A DNA stretch of 64,000 bases from Nitrospirillum amazonense. Lineage in GTDB: Bacteria > Pseudomonadota > Alphaproteobacteria > Azospirillales > Azospirillaceae. The DNA lies in assembly GCF_007828035.1 (NCBI RefSeq), contig NZ_VITV01000006.1:62001-126000 (forward strand), given 5' to 3'. Shown in pieces: positions 33,399 through 41,688 of the stretch. Positions within the stretch are counted from its first letter, which is position 1, and each line of letters starts with the position of its first letter. The notes under the pieces were generated by a model, which had not been told where the DNA came from, did no database searches, and saw only the letters and a list, made by a program, of their open reading frames with translations. The translations under genes and the position numbers were made by a program.

Positions 33399-36197
33399 AT
33401 GAGGTTGGGGACCATGCTCTGTGATAAACGCCGCCGGCGCGTGCTGATGGGGTCCGCGCTATCCTGGGGGCTCCTGCACGCGACGACCGTCTGGGCACAG
33501 CCGGGCACGGGTGCGGAAACGGCCGCACCCGTCGATACCACCGACAGCCCGGAAGAGATCATCGTCACCGGCGTGCGCCGGTCCAATGCCAAGGCGATCG
33601 ACACCAAGCTGAACACGCCCGGCGTCACCGACGTCATCAGCGCCGACGACGCCCAGGCCCTGCCGGACCGCACCATCGTGGAGGCGCTGCGGCGCGTGCC
33701 CGGCCTGTCCGTCCTGCCGGCCACCGACAACGAACACCCGCGTGATGAGGCGGCGACGCCTGTCATCCGCGGCCTGGGCCCCGCCTACAACAACGTGACC
33801 ATCGACGGCGTGCCCATCGCCAGTCCCGGCACGCCCAACGGCAACCTGGGATCGATGGGGCGCGGCGTGCGGCTGGACATCCTGCCCACCTCCATGATCA
33901 GCGAACTGCAGGTGACCAAGACCTTCACCGCTGACCTCGACCCCAATGCCGTGGGCGGCGCCATCAACCTGAAGACGCGCAGCGCCTTCGACAACGGCGG
34001 CCGTCCCTTCTTCACGGCGGAGGGCGCGCTGGGCATGGCCAACGACCATGGACAGCCCCGCAGCCAGGATCCGCTGGGCCGGCGCATCAGCGGCACGGGC
34101 AGCATGACCTTCGGCCCCGACCATATGTTCGGCGTGGTGGTCTCAGCCAATTACCAGAAGCTGGACAGCTTCACCGACACCCACATGACGACGGACACGG
34201 TCCACTATAATTTCTACAACAGCGCCGGCGTCCTGCAGAGCAACAACAACCTGGGCAACGGCATCGCCGTGCCGCAGCAGGACAAGTATTGGTATGTGGA
34301 AGACAGCCGCCAGCGCGTGGGCGTTACCACCAAGCTGGAAGCCCAGCCCACCGACACCCTCTACGGCTTCCTGACGCTGGGCCATTACCGCTTCGTCGAC
34401 ACGATGGAGCGCAACGAAGTGATCCTGGATCCCCGCAGCACGGCGCGGGTCTACAACCAGACCCCCACTTCGGGCAGCTATCCCGGTGGCGACGTGGAGG
34501 TTGGGTTCGAGCATTCCAACATCATCACCAGCACCAACCTGGCACAGGCGGGCATGGACTGGCACCCGGCCGACAACCAGGTGCTGTCGGTACGGGGCGA
34601 CATGTCGCGGTCAACCTATCGCGAGCCGTTCGACATGGTAAAGTACATGAGCGGGGTGAGCTATCCCGCCCCCGGTTCAGCCGGCGCCATCACCTCCAGC
34701 GCGGCCAAGCCCGCCTATGGCTTCACCTATGACACCAGCCAGCTGAACCAGCAGTTCGCCATGCCGCCCAGCGCCTACTACAACCTGTCGAACTATGGCG
34801 GGCTGTACTGGCGCGATGCCAAGCGGTCAGCCGATGACGACATCAAGAACGCCCGCGCCGACTACCGCTACAACATGGGGGCCAAGGACCAGGGTCTGGG
34901 CTTCGCCGTGGGCGCCAGCTTCACCGACGACCGCCCCGACTACAACGTCTGGCGCAATGACTGGGAGCCGAACAACACCGCCGGCCGCGTGCTGCTGGTG
35001 GACGCCGCCGGGCCGGCCGGCGCGCCCATGAAATATTCCAATGGCCTGAACTTGCTGACCATCGACCCGGCCAAGGCCTGGGCCGTATTCAACGCCAACC
35101 CGTCCTGGTTCAACCTGACCGACCAGTCGTCCTTCAACAACCAGGACAACTTCAAGCACACGGAACAGACCGTGGGCGCCTATGCCACCGTCGCCTACGC
35201 CCTGGAGGACTTCCACGCCCAGGTTGGCCTGCACAACGACAGCACCGACCAGGACACGGTCAGCCGGGCCAAAATCTCCGGCGCGTGGACGGACCTGAAG
35301 ACCAGTTCCAGCTACGACTACCTGCTGCCATCGGCCCTGGCCAGCTACGACATAACCCATGACCTGGACGTGCGCGTGGGCGCCAGCCAGACCATAGGCC
35401 GGCCGAGTTACGACAGCTACGCCGCGCGCACCTCCATCAGCTTCACCAACGCCTCCGACCTGGGCAATCCCAACGCCACCGGCGTGTCCGTCACCATCGG
35501 CAACCCCAACATCAAGCCGCGCCTGTCCACCAACGTCGACCTGGCCTTCGACTACAAGCTGCCCAACGAGGGCGGCGGCCTGCTGTCGCTGGCCCTGTTC
35601 AACAAGGACATCAAGGACGAGATCTTCACGGCCAGTTCCATCGGCTACACCTACCAGGGTGTCACCTACAGCAACGCCGTGGTCTCCACCCCGCAAAACG
35701 CCAGCAACGCCTCCATCCGGGGCGTGGAGTTGAACGCCATCGTCAACTCGCTGGAATGGATCCATCCGTGGCTGCGCGACTTTGGCGTCAGCGGCAACTG
35801 GTCCTTCATGGAGGGGGAGCTATCGGTGCTGCAGTCCAGCGGCGCCAGCCGCACCTTGAGCCGACTGGTGGGCCAGCCCAACCAGACCCGCAACATCCAG
35901 GTCTTCTACAGCGACAGCGATTTCGAGGTCCGCCTGGCCTATAACCGCCAGGGCAAGGCCCTGCGTTCCATCGTGCCTGACATCGCCTGGCAGGATCTGT
36001 ACTGGGCCCCGCGCGAACAGCTGGACCTGCAGGCCAGCTACAAGGTGCGCGACAGCGTCACCCTGTTCGGCGAGGCCAGCAACCTGACCCACAGCCGCCT
36101 CACCAGCCTGGTCGGCCCCAACCAGAACCTGCTGAAGGACAGCTACTCCGTCCCCACCGTGTTCTGGGTGGGCGTGCGGTTCACGCCGGACCTGTGA
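33399..36197 (+). CDS. TonB-dependent receptor (second)
   Basis: This 932-residue outer-membrane receptor has a signal peptide (ending TTVWAQ). The motif EEIIVTGVRRSNAKAIDTK near the N-terminus is a typical TonB-box and linker. The plug domain shows VEALRRVPGLSVLPA and TPVIRGLGPAYNNVTIDGVP. The beta-barrel follows and ends FWVGVRFTPDL. It lacks the CarboxypepD domain of the first receptor and belongs to the type common in Caulobacter- and Sphingomonas-like bacteria. The ATG at 33399 follows AGGGGAAAG. It is divergent from a ROK repressor, and the phospholipase gene begins at its end, so the two are probably co-transcribed. The substrate is unknown. Confidence 0.92.
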   Translation: MRLGTMLCDKRRRRVLMGSALSWGLLHATTVWAQPGTGAETAAPVDTTDSPEEIIVTGVRRSNAKAIDTKLNTPGVTDVISADDAQALPDRTIVEALRRVPGLSVLPATDNEHPRDEAATPVIRGLGPAYNNVTIDGVPIASPGTPNGNLGSMGRGVRLDILPTSMISELQVTKTFTADLDPNAVGGAINLKTRSAFDNGGRPFFTAEGALGMANDHGQPRSQDPLGRRISGTGSMTFGPDHMFGVVVSANYQKLDSFTDTHMTTDTVHYNFYNSAGVLQSNNNLGNGIAVPQQDKYWYVEDSRQRVGVTTKLEAQPTDTLYGFLTLGHYRFVDTMERNEVILDPRSTARVYNQTPTSGSYPGGDVEVGFEHSNIITSTNLAQAGMDWHPADNQVLSVRGDMSRSTYREPFDMVKYMSGVSYPAPGSAGAITSSAAKPAYGFTYDTSQLNQQFAMPPSAYYNLSNYGGLYWRDAKRSADDDIKNARADYRYNMGAKDQGLGFAVGASFTDDRPDYNVWRNDWEPNNTAGRVLLVDAAGPAGAPMKYSNGLNLLTIDPAKAWAVFNANPSWFNLTDQSSFNNQDNFKHTEQTVGAYATVAYALEDFHAQVGLHNDSTDQDTVSRAKISGAWTDLKTSSSYDYLLPSALASYDITHDLDVRVGASQTIGRPSYDSYAARTSISFTNASDLGNPNATGVSVTIGNPNIKPRLSTNVDLAFDYKLPNEGGGLLSLALFNKDIKDEIFTASSIGYTYQGVTYSNAVVSTPQNASNASIRGVELNAIVNSLEWIHPWLRDFGVSGNWSFMEGELSVLQSSGASRTLSRLVGQPNQTRNIQVFYSDSDFEVRLAYNRQGKALRSIVPDIAWQDLYWAPREQLDLQASYKVRDSVTLFGEASNLTHSRLTSLVGPNQNLLKDSYSVPTVFWVGVRFTPDL

Positions 36198-36265
36198 CGG
36201 ACCGGAAGCCCCGGGGCGACGGTCCCCGGGGCGCTTCTCCACCTTATCGACGCGAGATCACCCCC

Positions 36266-38338
36266 GTGCGGTTCACCCGACGCCATCTCCTCTCCGCCGG
36301 CGGCGCCACCGCCCTGCTGGCCCCTATCCGGCGGGCGCTGGCCCTGTCACCGCCCCCCAACGGCGGTGGCCTGGGCGATATCCGCCATGTCGTCATCCTG
36401 ATGCAGGAAAACCGCTCCTTCGATCACTATTTCGGGACGCTGCGCGGCGTGCGCGGCTTCCACGATCGGGCGACCGCACCCGGCAGCAACGGCGATATCT
36501 GGCGGCAGGCGGACGGCCAGGGCGGCCATGTGCGCCCCTTCCCCCTGGATGGCGCCGCGACCGCCGCCCAGAACATTGCCTCCCTGCCCCACTCCTGGGT
36601 GGACGGGCATGCCGCCTGGAACGGGGGCCGCAACGACAACTGGGTGCCGGCCAAGGGGGCGCTGACCATGGCGCATTATACCCGCGCCGACATTCCCTTT
36701 CACTGCGCCCTGGCGGACGCCTTCACGATCTGCGACGCCTTCTTCTGCTCCACGCCCAGCGCCACCAATCCCAACCGCATCCATCTGATGACGGGCACCC
36801 CCGACCCGTTCGGCAGGGCGGGCGGCCCGGTGCTGAAACAGCCGGCGGAGGGACCGGACTTCCAGCCGCTGAATGGGCCGCCCTTCTCCTGGACCACCTA
36901 TCCCGAGCGCCTGGAACAGGCCGGCATCTCCTGGTGCGTCTATCAGGGGGTGGACGCGGACGGCCCCTTCACCATCGACGTCCAGGACATGATCCGGCCG
37001 CGGCATCGCCCGGCGGTGGATGAGAACGACGGTGTCAGCTGCTTCAACGCCCTGCGCTTCTTCACGCAGTTCGCCCACGCCCCGGTGGGGTCGCCGCTGC
37101 ACGCCAAGGCGATGACCCGCCGGCCGCCCAGCGTCTTCGCCGCCGATGCCAAGGCGGGCCGCCTGCCTGCCGTCTCCTGGCTGATGCCACCGCACAACCA
37201 CTCCGAACATCCGCGCTATGCCCCGCTGGACGGGGCCGCCTATATCGCCACGGTGCTGGAGGCGCTGACCGCCAATCCGGAAACGTGGCGCCACACCGCG
37301 CTGTTCGTGCTGTACGATGAGAATGACGGCTTTTTCGACCATGTCCTGCCACCGGCCCCGCCGGCGGGGCCGAGCGGCGGCCTGTCGAACGTGGACCTGA
37401 CGGGCGAAATCAACGCCGGCGATGGCCAGCCCTTCGGCCTGGGCGCCCGGGTGCCCATGATCGTCGTTTCCCCGTGGACCACGGGCGGCGCCGTCTGCTC
37501 GGAAGTGTTCGACCACACCTCGGTCCTGCGCTTCCTGGAGGCACGGTTCGGGGTGGCGGAGCCCAACATCAGCCCCTGGCGCCGGGCGGTGTGCGGCGAC
37601 CTGACCAGCGCCTTCGACTTCGCGCAGGCGGCGCAGGCACCGGCGGCCCTGCCGGATACGCGCGGCTACCGAGCCGAGGTGGAGGCGCAGGCCCACCGGC
37701 CGGAACCGATACCCCGCCGTCACGACACGCCATTGCCGCAGGAACCCGGCCAGCGCCCGCTGCGGCCCACGCCATATGACTTGGCGGTGGATCTGGTCGC
37801 GGCGCTGGGGCGGCCTCCCTCTCTGGTCTTCCACAACCGGGGCCGGGCCGCCGCCGTTTTCCATGTCTTCGACCGCCTGATGCCCGGCGCCGGCCCGGCG
37901 CGGCACACGGTGGCCCCGGGCACCAGCCTGCCCACCCCGGTACCGCTCAAGGCCGGACAGGGGTGCGATGTGCTGGTGCTGGGCCCCAACGGCTTCCTGC
38001 GCCATCTCACGGCCGGCCCGGACATGGCTGGCCGCTTGTCCCTGTCGGCCATACCCAACGCGGCCGACATGACGCTGACCCTGACAGTGCATAACCATGG
38101 TGGCGAGACGGTGCGATGGCACCTCGCTGACGGCGCCTACGGGGCCGCACCCGTCACGGCGACGGTCGCGGCCGGGGCATCCCAGGTCCTGTCCTGGCTC
38201 AGCGCCGCCCATGACGGATGGTACGACGCCACGGCGACCCTGACGGGCCCCGGGGGGCAGTTGAGCTGGCGCCTGGCCGGCCATATCGAAACCGGCCAGT
38301 CGAGCCGGTCCGATCCGGCGTGGGGGGTCTCGAGCTGA
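36266..38338 (+). CDS. Tat-exported phospholipase C (phosphoesterase family)
   Basis: This protein of about 690 residues belongs to the bacterial phospholipase C / acid phosphatase (AcpA-like) family, which cleaves phosphate esters of phospholipid headgroups. It starts with a twin-arginine signal (FTRRHLLSAGG). The family core HVVILMQENRSFDHYFGTLRG (about 40-60) holds metal ligands. Further family motifs are TPSATNPNRIHLMTG, LMPPHNHSEHP, LYDENDGFFDHV and DHTSVLRFLEARFG. The last third contains two small beta-domains usual in the long phosphocholine-specific group. A GTG at 36266 is preferred because it puts the Tat motif at the N-terminus. A GTG at 36194, overlapping the receptor stop (GTGA), is also possible. 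Headgroup preference is not visible. Confidence 0.88.
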   Translation: MRFTRRHLLSAGGATALLAPIRRALALSPPPNGGGLGDIRHVVILMQENRSFDHYFGTLRGVRGFHDRATAPGSNGDIWRQADGQGGHVRPFPLDGAATAAQNIASLPHSWVDGHAAWNGGRNDNWVPAKGALTMAHYTRADIPFHCALADAFTICDAFFCSTPSATNPNRIHLMTGTPDPFGRAGGPVLKQPAEGPDFQPLNGPPFSWTTYPERLEQAGISWCVYQGVDADGPFTIDVQDMIRPRHRPAVDENDGVSCFNALRFFTQFAHAPVGSPLHAKAMTRRPPSVFAADAKAGRLPAVSWLMPPHNHSEHPRYAPLDGAAYIATVLEALTANPETWRHTALFVLYDENDGFFDHVLPPAPPAGPSGGLSNVDLTGEINAGDGQPFGLGARVPMIVVSPWTTGGAVCSEVFDHTSVLRFLEARFGVAEPNISPWRRAVCGDLTSAFDFAQAAQAPAALPDTRGYRAEVEAQAHRPEPIPRRHDTPLPQEPGQRPLRPTPYDLAVDLVAALGRPPSLVFHNRGRAAAVFHVFDRLMPGAGPARHTVAPGTSLPTPVPLKAGQGCDVLVLGPNGFLRHLTAGPDMAGRLSLSAIPNAADMTLTLTVHNHGGETVRWHLADGAYGAAPVTATVAAGASQVLSWLSAAHDGWYDATATLTGPGGQLSWRLAGHIETGQSSRSDPAWGVSS

Positions 38339-38483
38339 AAGGTTGGTACGTCCCGCCCGTCGTTCTGACATAAATGCGCGGATGTATGCGGTGCCGGTCC
38401 GCCAGCAGGATAGCCTCACGCACGGGCGGCGACAGCGTGGCGCTGGGCCAGCCACCCCGCCCTTCCTGCGCCGCTTCTTCTGA

Positions 38484-39137
38484 TCACGGAAACTCGTTTC
38501 CGATAGCCACGTACTGGAAGGAAGCGGCTACCAGCACCATGAGATGCCACAGGACGTTATGATAACGCACGCGGTGCGCCAGATAGACGCCGACGCCTAG
38601 CGTATAGGTCAGCGCGCCGGCACCAATCCATGGCCCAGTGTCGGCCAGCAAGCGGCCGGACAGCGCGGGGATCAGGGGCAGGCCGATCCAGCCCAGGCAA
38701 ACATAGAGGATGAGGCCCAGCCGTTCATGGCGGCGGGGCCACCCCAGCTTCAACAGGATGCCCGCCGTGGCGACGCCCCAGACAATGCCAAGGGCCACGG
38801 CGGCCGTCACCGCCGGCAGACGTGTCAGCAAGGGGGTGTAGGTACCGGCGATGGCGGCGTAGATGAAGGCATGGTCCAGCCGCCGCAGATAGTCCTTGAG
38901 CCACCCGCCGCCCATCAAATTATAAGCCGCGGACGCGGTGAACATTCCCGCCATGGCCAAGGCGTAGATGGCCACGGCCGTCAAGCTGCCGGCGCCGAGG
39001 GACTCTGAGCGCGACAGGACCAGCCAGGCACCTCCCGACCATCCGGCCGTCACGCCCAGCAGGTGGACGACGGCATCGGCGGCGTACTCACGACGGCTGT
39101 AGACGGAACAGCGGAGATGGTCGGGGTGGGTATCGAT
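38484..39137 (-). CDS. Hemolysin-III-family membrane protein, start codon unclear
   Basis: This predicted inner-membrane protein of the HlyIII/YqfA family has about seven hydrophobic segments and the family motifs AAYNLMGGGWLKDYLRRLDHAFIYAAIAGTYTP and YHNVLWHLMVLVAASFQYVAI. The first in-frame GTG (39053) would give 189 residues but would omit the conserved start YSRREYAADAVVHLLG, which is encoded in the same open frame just upstream. No ATG, GTG or TTG is in frame there. The only well-placed signal is AGGGGGG followed after 6 nt by an ATC at 39137, so an unusual AUC start or a lost start codon is likely. The longer form is given (217 codons). A safe alternative is 38484-39053. Confidence 0.65.
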   Translation of the reverse strand: MDTHPDHLRCSVYSRREYAADAVVHLLGVTAGWSGGAWLVLSRSESLGAGSLTAVAIYALAMAGMFTASAAYNLMGGGWLKDYLRRLDHAFIYAAIAGTYTPLLTRLPAVTAAVALGIVWGVATAGILLKLGWPRRHERLGLILYVCLGWIGLPLIPALSGRLLADTGPWIGAGALTYTLGVGVYLAHRVRYHNVLWHLMVLVAASFQYVAIGNEFP

Positions 39138-39166
39138 GGCGTCCCCCCTGAAGGAACGGGCCCCCG

Positions 39167-39439
39167 TCAGCGGCGGCGGGGTGGGGGACGGCGGGCGGGG
39201 GCGGCGGACCCGGGCCGCTCGTCCTTATGCCGGTAGGTGATGCGCCCCTTGGTCAGGTCGTAGGGCGTCATTTCCACCGTGACGCGGTCACCCGCCAGCG
39301 ACCGGATTCGGCTCTTGCGCATCTTGCCGGCGGTGTAGGCGATGATCTCATGCCCGTTTTCCAGCTTCACGCGGAAGCGGCCATCGGGCAGCGCCTCTTC
39401 GACATAGCCGTCGAATTCGAGAAATTCTTCCTTGGCCAT
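39167..39439 (-). CDS. infA: Translation initiation factor IF-1
   Basis: This 90-residue protein has the OB-fold of IF-1 ([44 protein letters not shown]), followed by [22 protein letters not shown]-1 binds the ribosomal A site during initiation. The usual length is about 72 residues. Here a Pro/Arg-rich tail ([10 protein letters not shown]) extends the C-terminus. GGGAGG just before the ATG gives a strong ribosome site. It lies directly after the cold-shock gene and its terminator, so it may be expressed through read-through. Confidence 0.95.
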   Translation of the reverse strand: MAKEEFLEFDGYVEEALPDGRFRVKLENGHEIIAYTAGKMRKSRIRSLAGDRVTVEMTPYDLTKGRITYRHKDERPGSAAPARRPPPRRR

Positions 39440-39457
39440 TGCATCCTCCCAGATAGG

Positions 39458-39492
39458 AAAAAGGCGGCGGCACGCCTAGGCATGCCGCCGCC
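39458..39492 (-). terminator. Rho-independent terminator between cspA-like gene and infA
   Basis: On the minus strand GGCGGCGGCA (39492-39483) pairs with TGCCGCCGCC (39472-39463) around a 10-base loop and is followed by five T (39462-39458). The infA start is only about 19 bp further on, so transcription of infA from the csp promoter must pass this signal. Confidence 0.85.
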
Positions 39493-39514
39493 GCTCGTCC
39501 AGATGAGGAGGAGG

Positions 39515-39724
39515 TCAGATGGCGCGCAGGTTCTCCGCCGCGGTCTTACCCTTGCGCGGGTCGCGGACGGAGTCGAAGCTGACCTTCTGGCCTTCGTTCA
39601 GGCCGCTGAGGCCGGCGCGCTCAACGGCGGAGATGTGGACGAAAACGTCGGCGGAGCCATCCTCGGGCTGGATGAAACCAAAGCCCTTGGTGCTGTTGAA
39701 CCACTTGACGGTACCGGTGGACAT
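39515..39724 (-). CDS. Cold-shock protein (CspA family)
   Basis: This 69-residue single cold-shock domain has both RNA-binding motifs: KGFGFI (RNP1) and VFVHI (RNP2). Such proteins melt RNA structure and act as chaperones or antiterminators. AGAAGG lies 6 nt before the ATG. The leader contains small hairpins (39737-39748 and 39808-39823) that could matter for temperature control. It is followed by a strong terminator and then infA. Confidence 0.95.
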   Translation of the reverse strand: MSTGTVKWFNSTKGFGFIQPEDGSADVFVHISAVERAGLSGLNEGQKVSFDSVRDPRKGKTAAENLRAI

Positions 39725-40068
39725 GGGATGCCTTCTGGGATTTTTCCCGTTCGGAGCTGCCCGGCGCGAGAGTGCGGACGGGCATCAAAGTCACGACAGG
39801 GAACAGAACCGGCGTCAGCCGGTAGATAGCCCAGTAGCAAAGTCGACCCTGTCAGCATCTACCTCGCAGCGCCAAACCACAAGCATTAACGCACACTCTT
39901 CAGGACATGGCTGCACCCCGCGCCCTCTCCTGCCATGGGTATTGTGGCAACGGAATTCCGCACTATGACGGGCATGTTCGCCTTCAACCGGCCGCTCTTG
40001 CTGACCGAGGGGCCTGCTTTTTTTATGTAGGATCCACTCCGGACGTGTCCATCTGAAGCGGTCGCACT
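39725..40068. other. Leader and promoter region of the cold-shock gene
   Basis: No gene is supported in these 344 bp. For the minus-strand csp gene it holds a structured leader: GGGA-TTTT-TCCC at 39737-39748 next to the ribosome site and ACCGGC-GTCA-GCCGGT at 39808-39823. I could not identify a convincing -35/-10 pair. The right end is the downstream region of the fructosamine-kinase-like gene, without a clear terminator. Confidence 0.5.
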
Positions 40069-40872
40069 TTAGACCCCCAAACGGCGCAGGTCGGCGTCGA
40101 CGGCGGCGGCGTAGGCTGGGCCGAAGAGCCGCAAATGGACCAGCAGCGGCCAGAGCCGGTAGACCGGCAGCCGCTCGCGCCACCCGGGCTCCAAGGCCAA
40201 GGCGTCAAAGAACGACACCGGCGGATGGTCAAACAGGGTCAGCATGGCCGCGTCCACCTCGCGGTCACCGACGTAACAGGCCGGATCGATCAGGCCGGAG
40301 ACGCGGGTCCCGGACACCAGCACATTGCCGCCCCATAGGTCGCCATGCAGCAGCGACGCCGGCGGGCATCGCGGAACGTGATCGCCCAGCCGTTCGGCCA
40401 ATTGCTCGATACGGGAGCCGAGACCGGCATCGACATGAGCGATGTGGCAGCGCAGCCGCTGCTCCGCCCAGAAGCCAGGCCAGTCTTCGGCGCGGCGATT
40501 GGGCATGGCCACAGAGCCCAGGCAATGGTCATGGGACCAGCCATAGGGCTCATCGGCGGGCGCGTGCAGCCGGTTCAGGCAGGCGGCCAGATCGTCCCAG
40601 GCCGCCGCCGGCGTGCCGTCAGCGGGCAGCTTTTCCATCACCAGCCAGCCGCCATCCGCCGCCAGCACCGCCGGTGCCGGAACGCCCGTGGCGGCAATGG
40701 CCCGCAGCATGGCGCCTTCCCGTCCGGCGCCGTCGCCGTGTTTGGCGACCACGCACGCGCCATCCGACAGCGTCAGCTCATAGACAACGGAGAGATCGCC
40801 CCCCGCCAGACGGCGCAGAGACAGTACGCGCCGCCCTAGCAGGCCGGATAAGCGGTCCTTCAAGGCATCCAT
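40069..40872 (-). CDS. Fructosamine kinase family protein
   Basis: This 267-residue kinase-fold protein has LAGGDLSVVYELTLSDGACVVAKHGD (nucleotide-binding lobe), SLLHGDLWGGNVL (catalytic loop with the catalytic Asp) and GLIDPACYVGDREVDAAML (DPA metal motif, equivalent to DFG). All are typical of fructosamine/ketosamine-3-kinases, which phosphorylate glycated amines and so start deglycation. The ATG at 40872 follows GAGGGG. The next gene downstream on this strand, csp, is 344 bp away, so it is probably the last gene after the prepilin peptidase is excluded (that gene ends 15 bp before this start and may be co-transcribed). Confidence 0.88.
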   Translation of the reverse strand: MDALKDRLSGLLGRRVLSLRRLAGGDLSVVYELTLSDGACVVAKHGDGAGREGAMLRAIAATGVPAPAVLAADGGWLVMEKLPADGTPAAAWDDLAACLNRLHAPADEPYGWSHDHCLGSVAMPNRRAEDWPGFWAEQRLRCHIAHVDAGLGSRIEQLAERLGDHVPRCPPASLLHGDLWGGNVLVSGTRVSGLIDPACYVGDREVDAAMLTLFDHPPVSFFDALALEPGWRERLPVYRLWPLLVHLRLFGPAYAAAVDADLRRLGV

Positions 40873-40887
40873 GTCACCCCTCATCCG

Positions 40888-41688
40888 TCACAGGCCTGAA
40901 AGAGTAAACAACCAGGCGGCCCAGATCCCCAGGGCCAGGCAGGGCCCAAAGGGGATGGGCGTGGCCGCGTCCACGCGCCGGCCGGCCAGGCGCAGCGCCG
41001 CCATCGCCAGCAGGCCGGCCAAGGCGGCGGTCAGCAGCACCTGGGGCAAGGCGGCGGGGCCGACCCACGCCCCGCCGGCGGCCAACAGCTTGGCATCCCC
41101 CCGGCCGATGCCGTCACGGCCCCGGAAGCGGCGGTACAGAACCTCCAGCAACACCAGGCCGGCATAGGCCGCCGCCGCCGCCGCCAGCCGGTCGATGGGC
41201 AAACGCCCGTCCTGCACCCATGCCACCAGAATGCCGGCGGCGGCCAGCGGCAGGGTCAGCACGTCGGGCAGGATCATGTGGCGCAGGTCGATCCACGCCA
41301 AAGCCAGCAAGACCCAACCCAGGCCCGCCCCCGCGCAGAGCGTCAGGGAATCCAAAGGCATCAGGAAGGCCAGGCACAGGGGCGGCAGGACGGCCGCCAG
41401 CTCGATCGCCGGGTGGAAGGCGTCGATAGGCGCCGCGCAGTGCCGGCACCGTCCCCTGGACCATAGGTAGGAGAGGACGGGCACCAGGGAGGCCGGACCC
41501 AGCGTATGGCCGCACCGGTCGCACGCCGACCGCCCCCAGACGACGGACCGCCCTTCCGGCAGCCGGGTCACGACCACCCCCAGAAAGCTGCCGACGAAGG
41601 GGGCGGCGATCAGCAATGTCCAAAGGGTGATGATGTCCACTTTCCCGTTTCCCAACGCGTCCCGGGACTCCATGGGACCGCCCGCCAT
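40888..41688 (-). CDS. Prepilin peptidase (GspO/PilD family)
   Basis: This inner-membrane aspartyl protease of about 266 residues cleaves and N-methylates pseudopilins. It shows GSFLGVVVTRLPEG, the two zinc-binding CxxC pairs (CDRCGHT and CRHCAAP), and the two catalytic Asp motifs WIDLRHMILPD and GIGRGDAKLLAAGG. Six or more hydrophobic segments follow the cytoplasmic loop. It lies divergent from the giant glycosidase and the type II secretion genes that encode its likely substrates (50.9, 59.2, 59.7 and 60.1 kb). Starts at 41688 and 41673 are both possible; an open frame upstream to 41919 has no family similarity. Confidence 0.92.
   Translation of the reverse strand: MAGGPMESRDALGNGKVDIITLWTLLIAAPFVGSFLGVVVTRLPEGRSVVWGRSACDRCGHTLGPASLVPVLSYLWSRGRCRHCAAPIDAFHPAIELAAVLPPLCLAFLMPLDSLTLCAGAGLGWVLLALAWIDLRHMILPDVLTLPLAAAGILVAWVQDGRLPIDRLAAAAAAYAGLVLLEVLYRRFRGRDGIGRGDAKLLAAGGAWVGPAALPQVLLTAALAGLLAMAALRLAGRRVDAATPIPFGPCLALGIWAAWLFTLSGL

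Noticed and set aside
38488-38501. A fourth GGAA-N6-TTCC match
   Set aside because: It lies inside the 3' end of the hemolysin-III-family coding region, its outer bases are C and G instead of T and A, and no gene starts downstream. About 0.6 such 8-base matches are expected by chance in the window.
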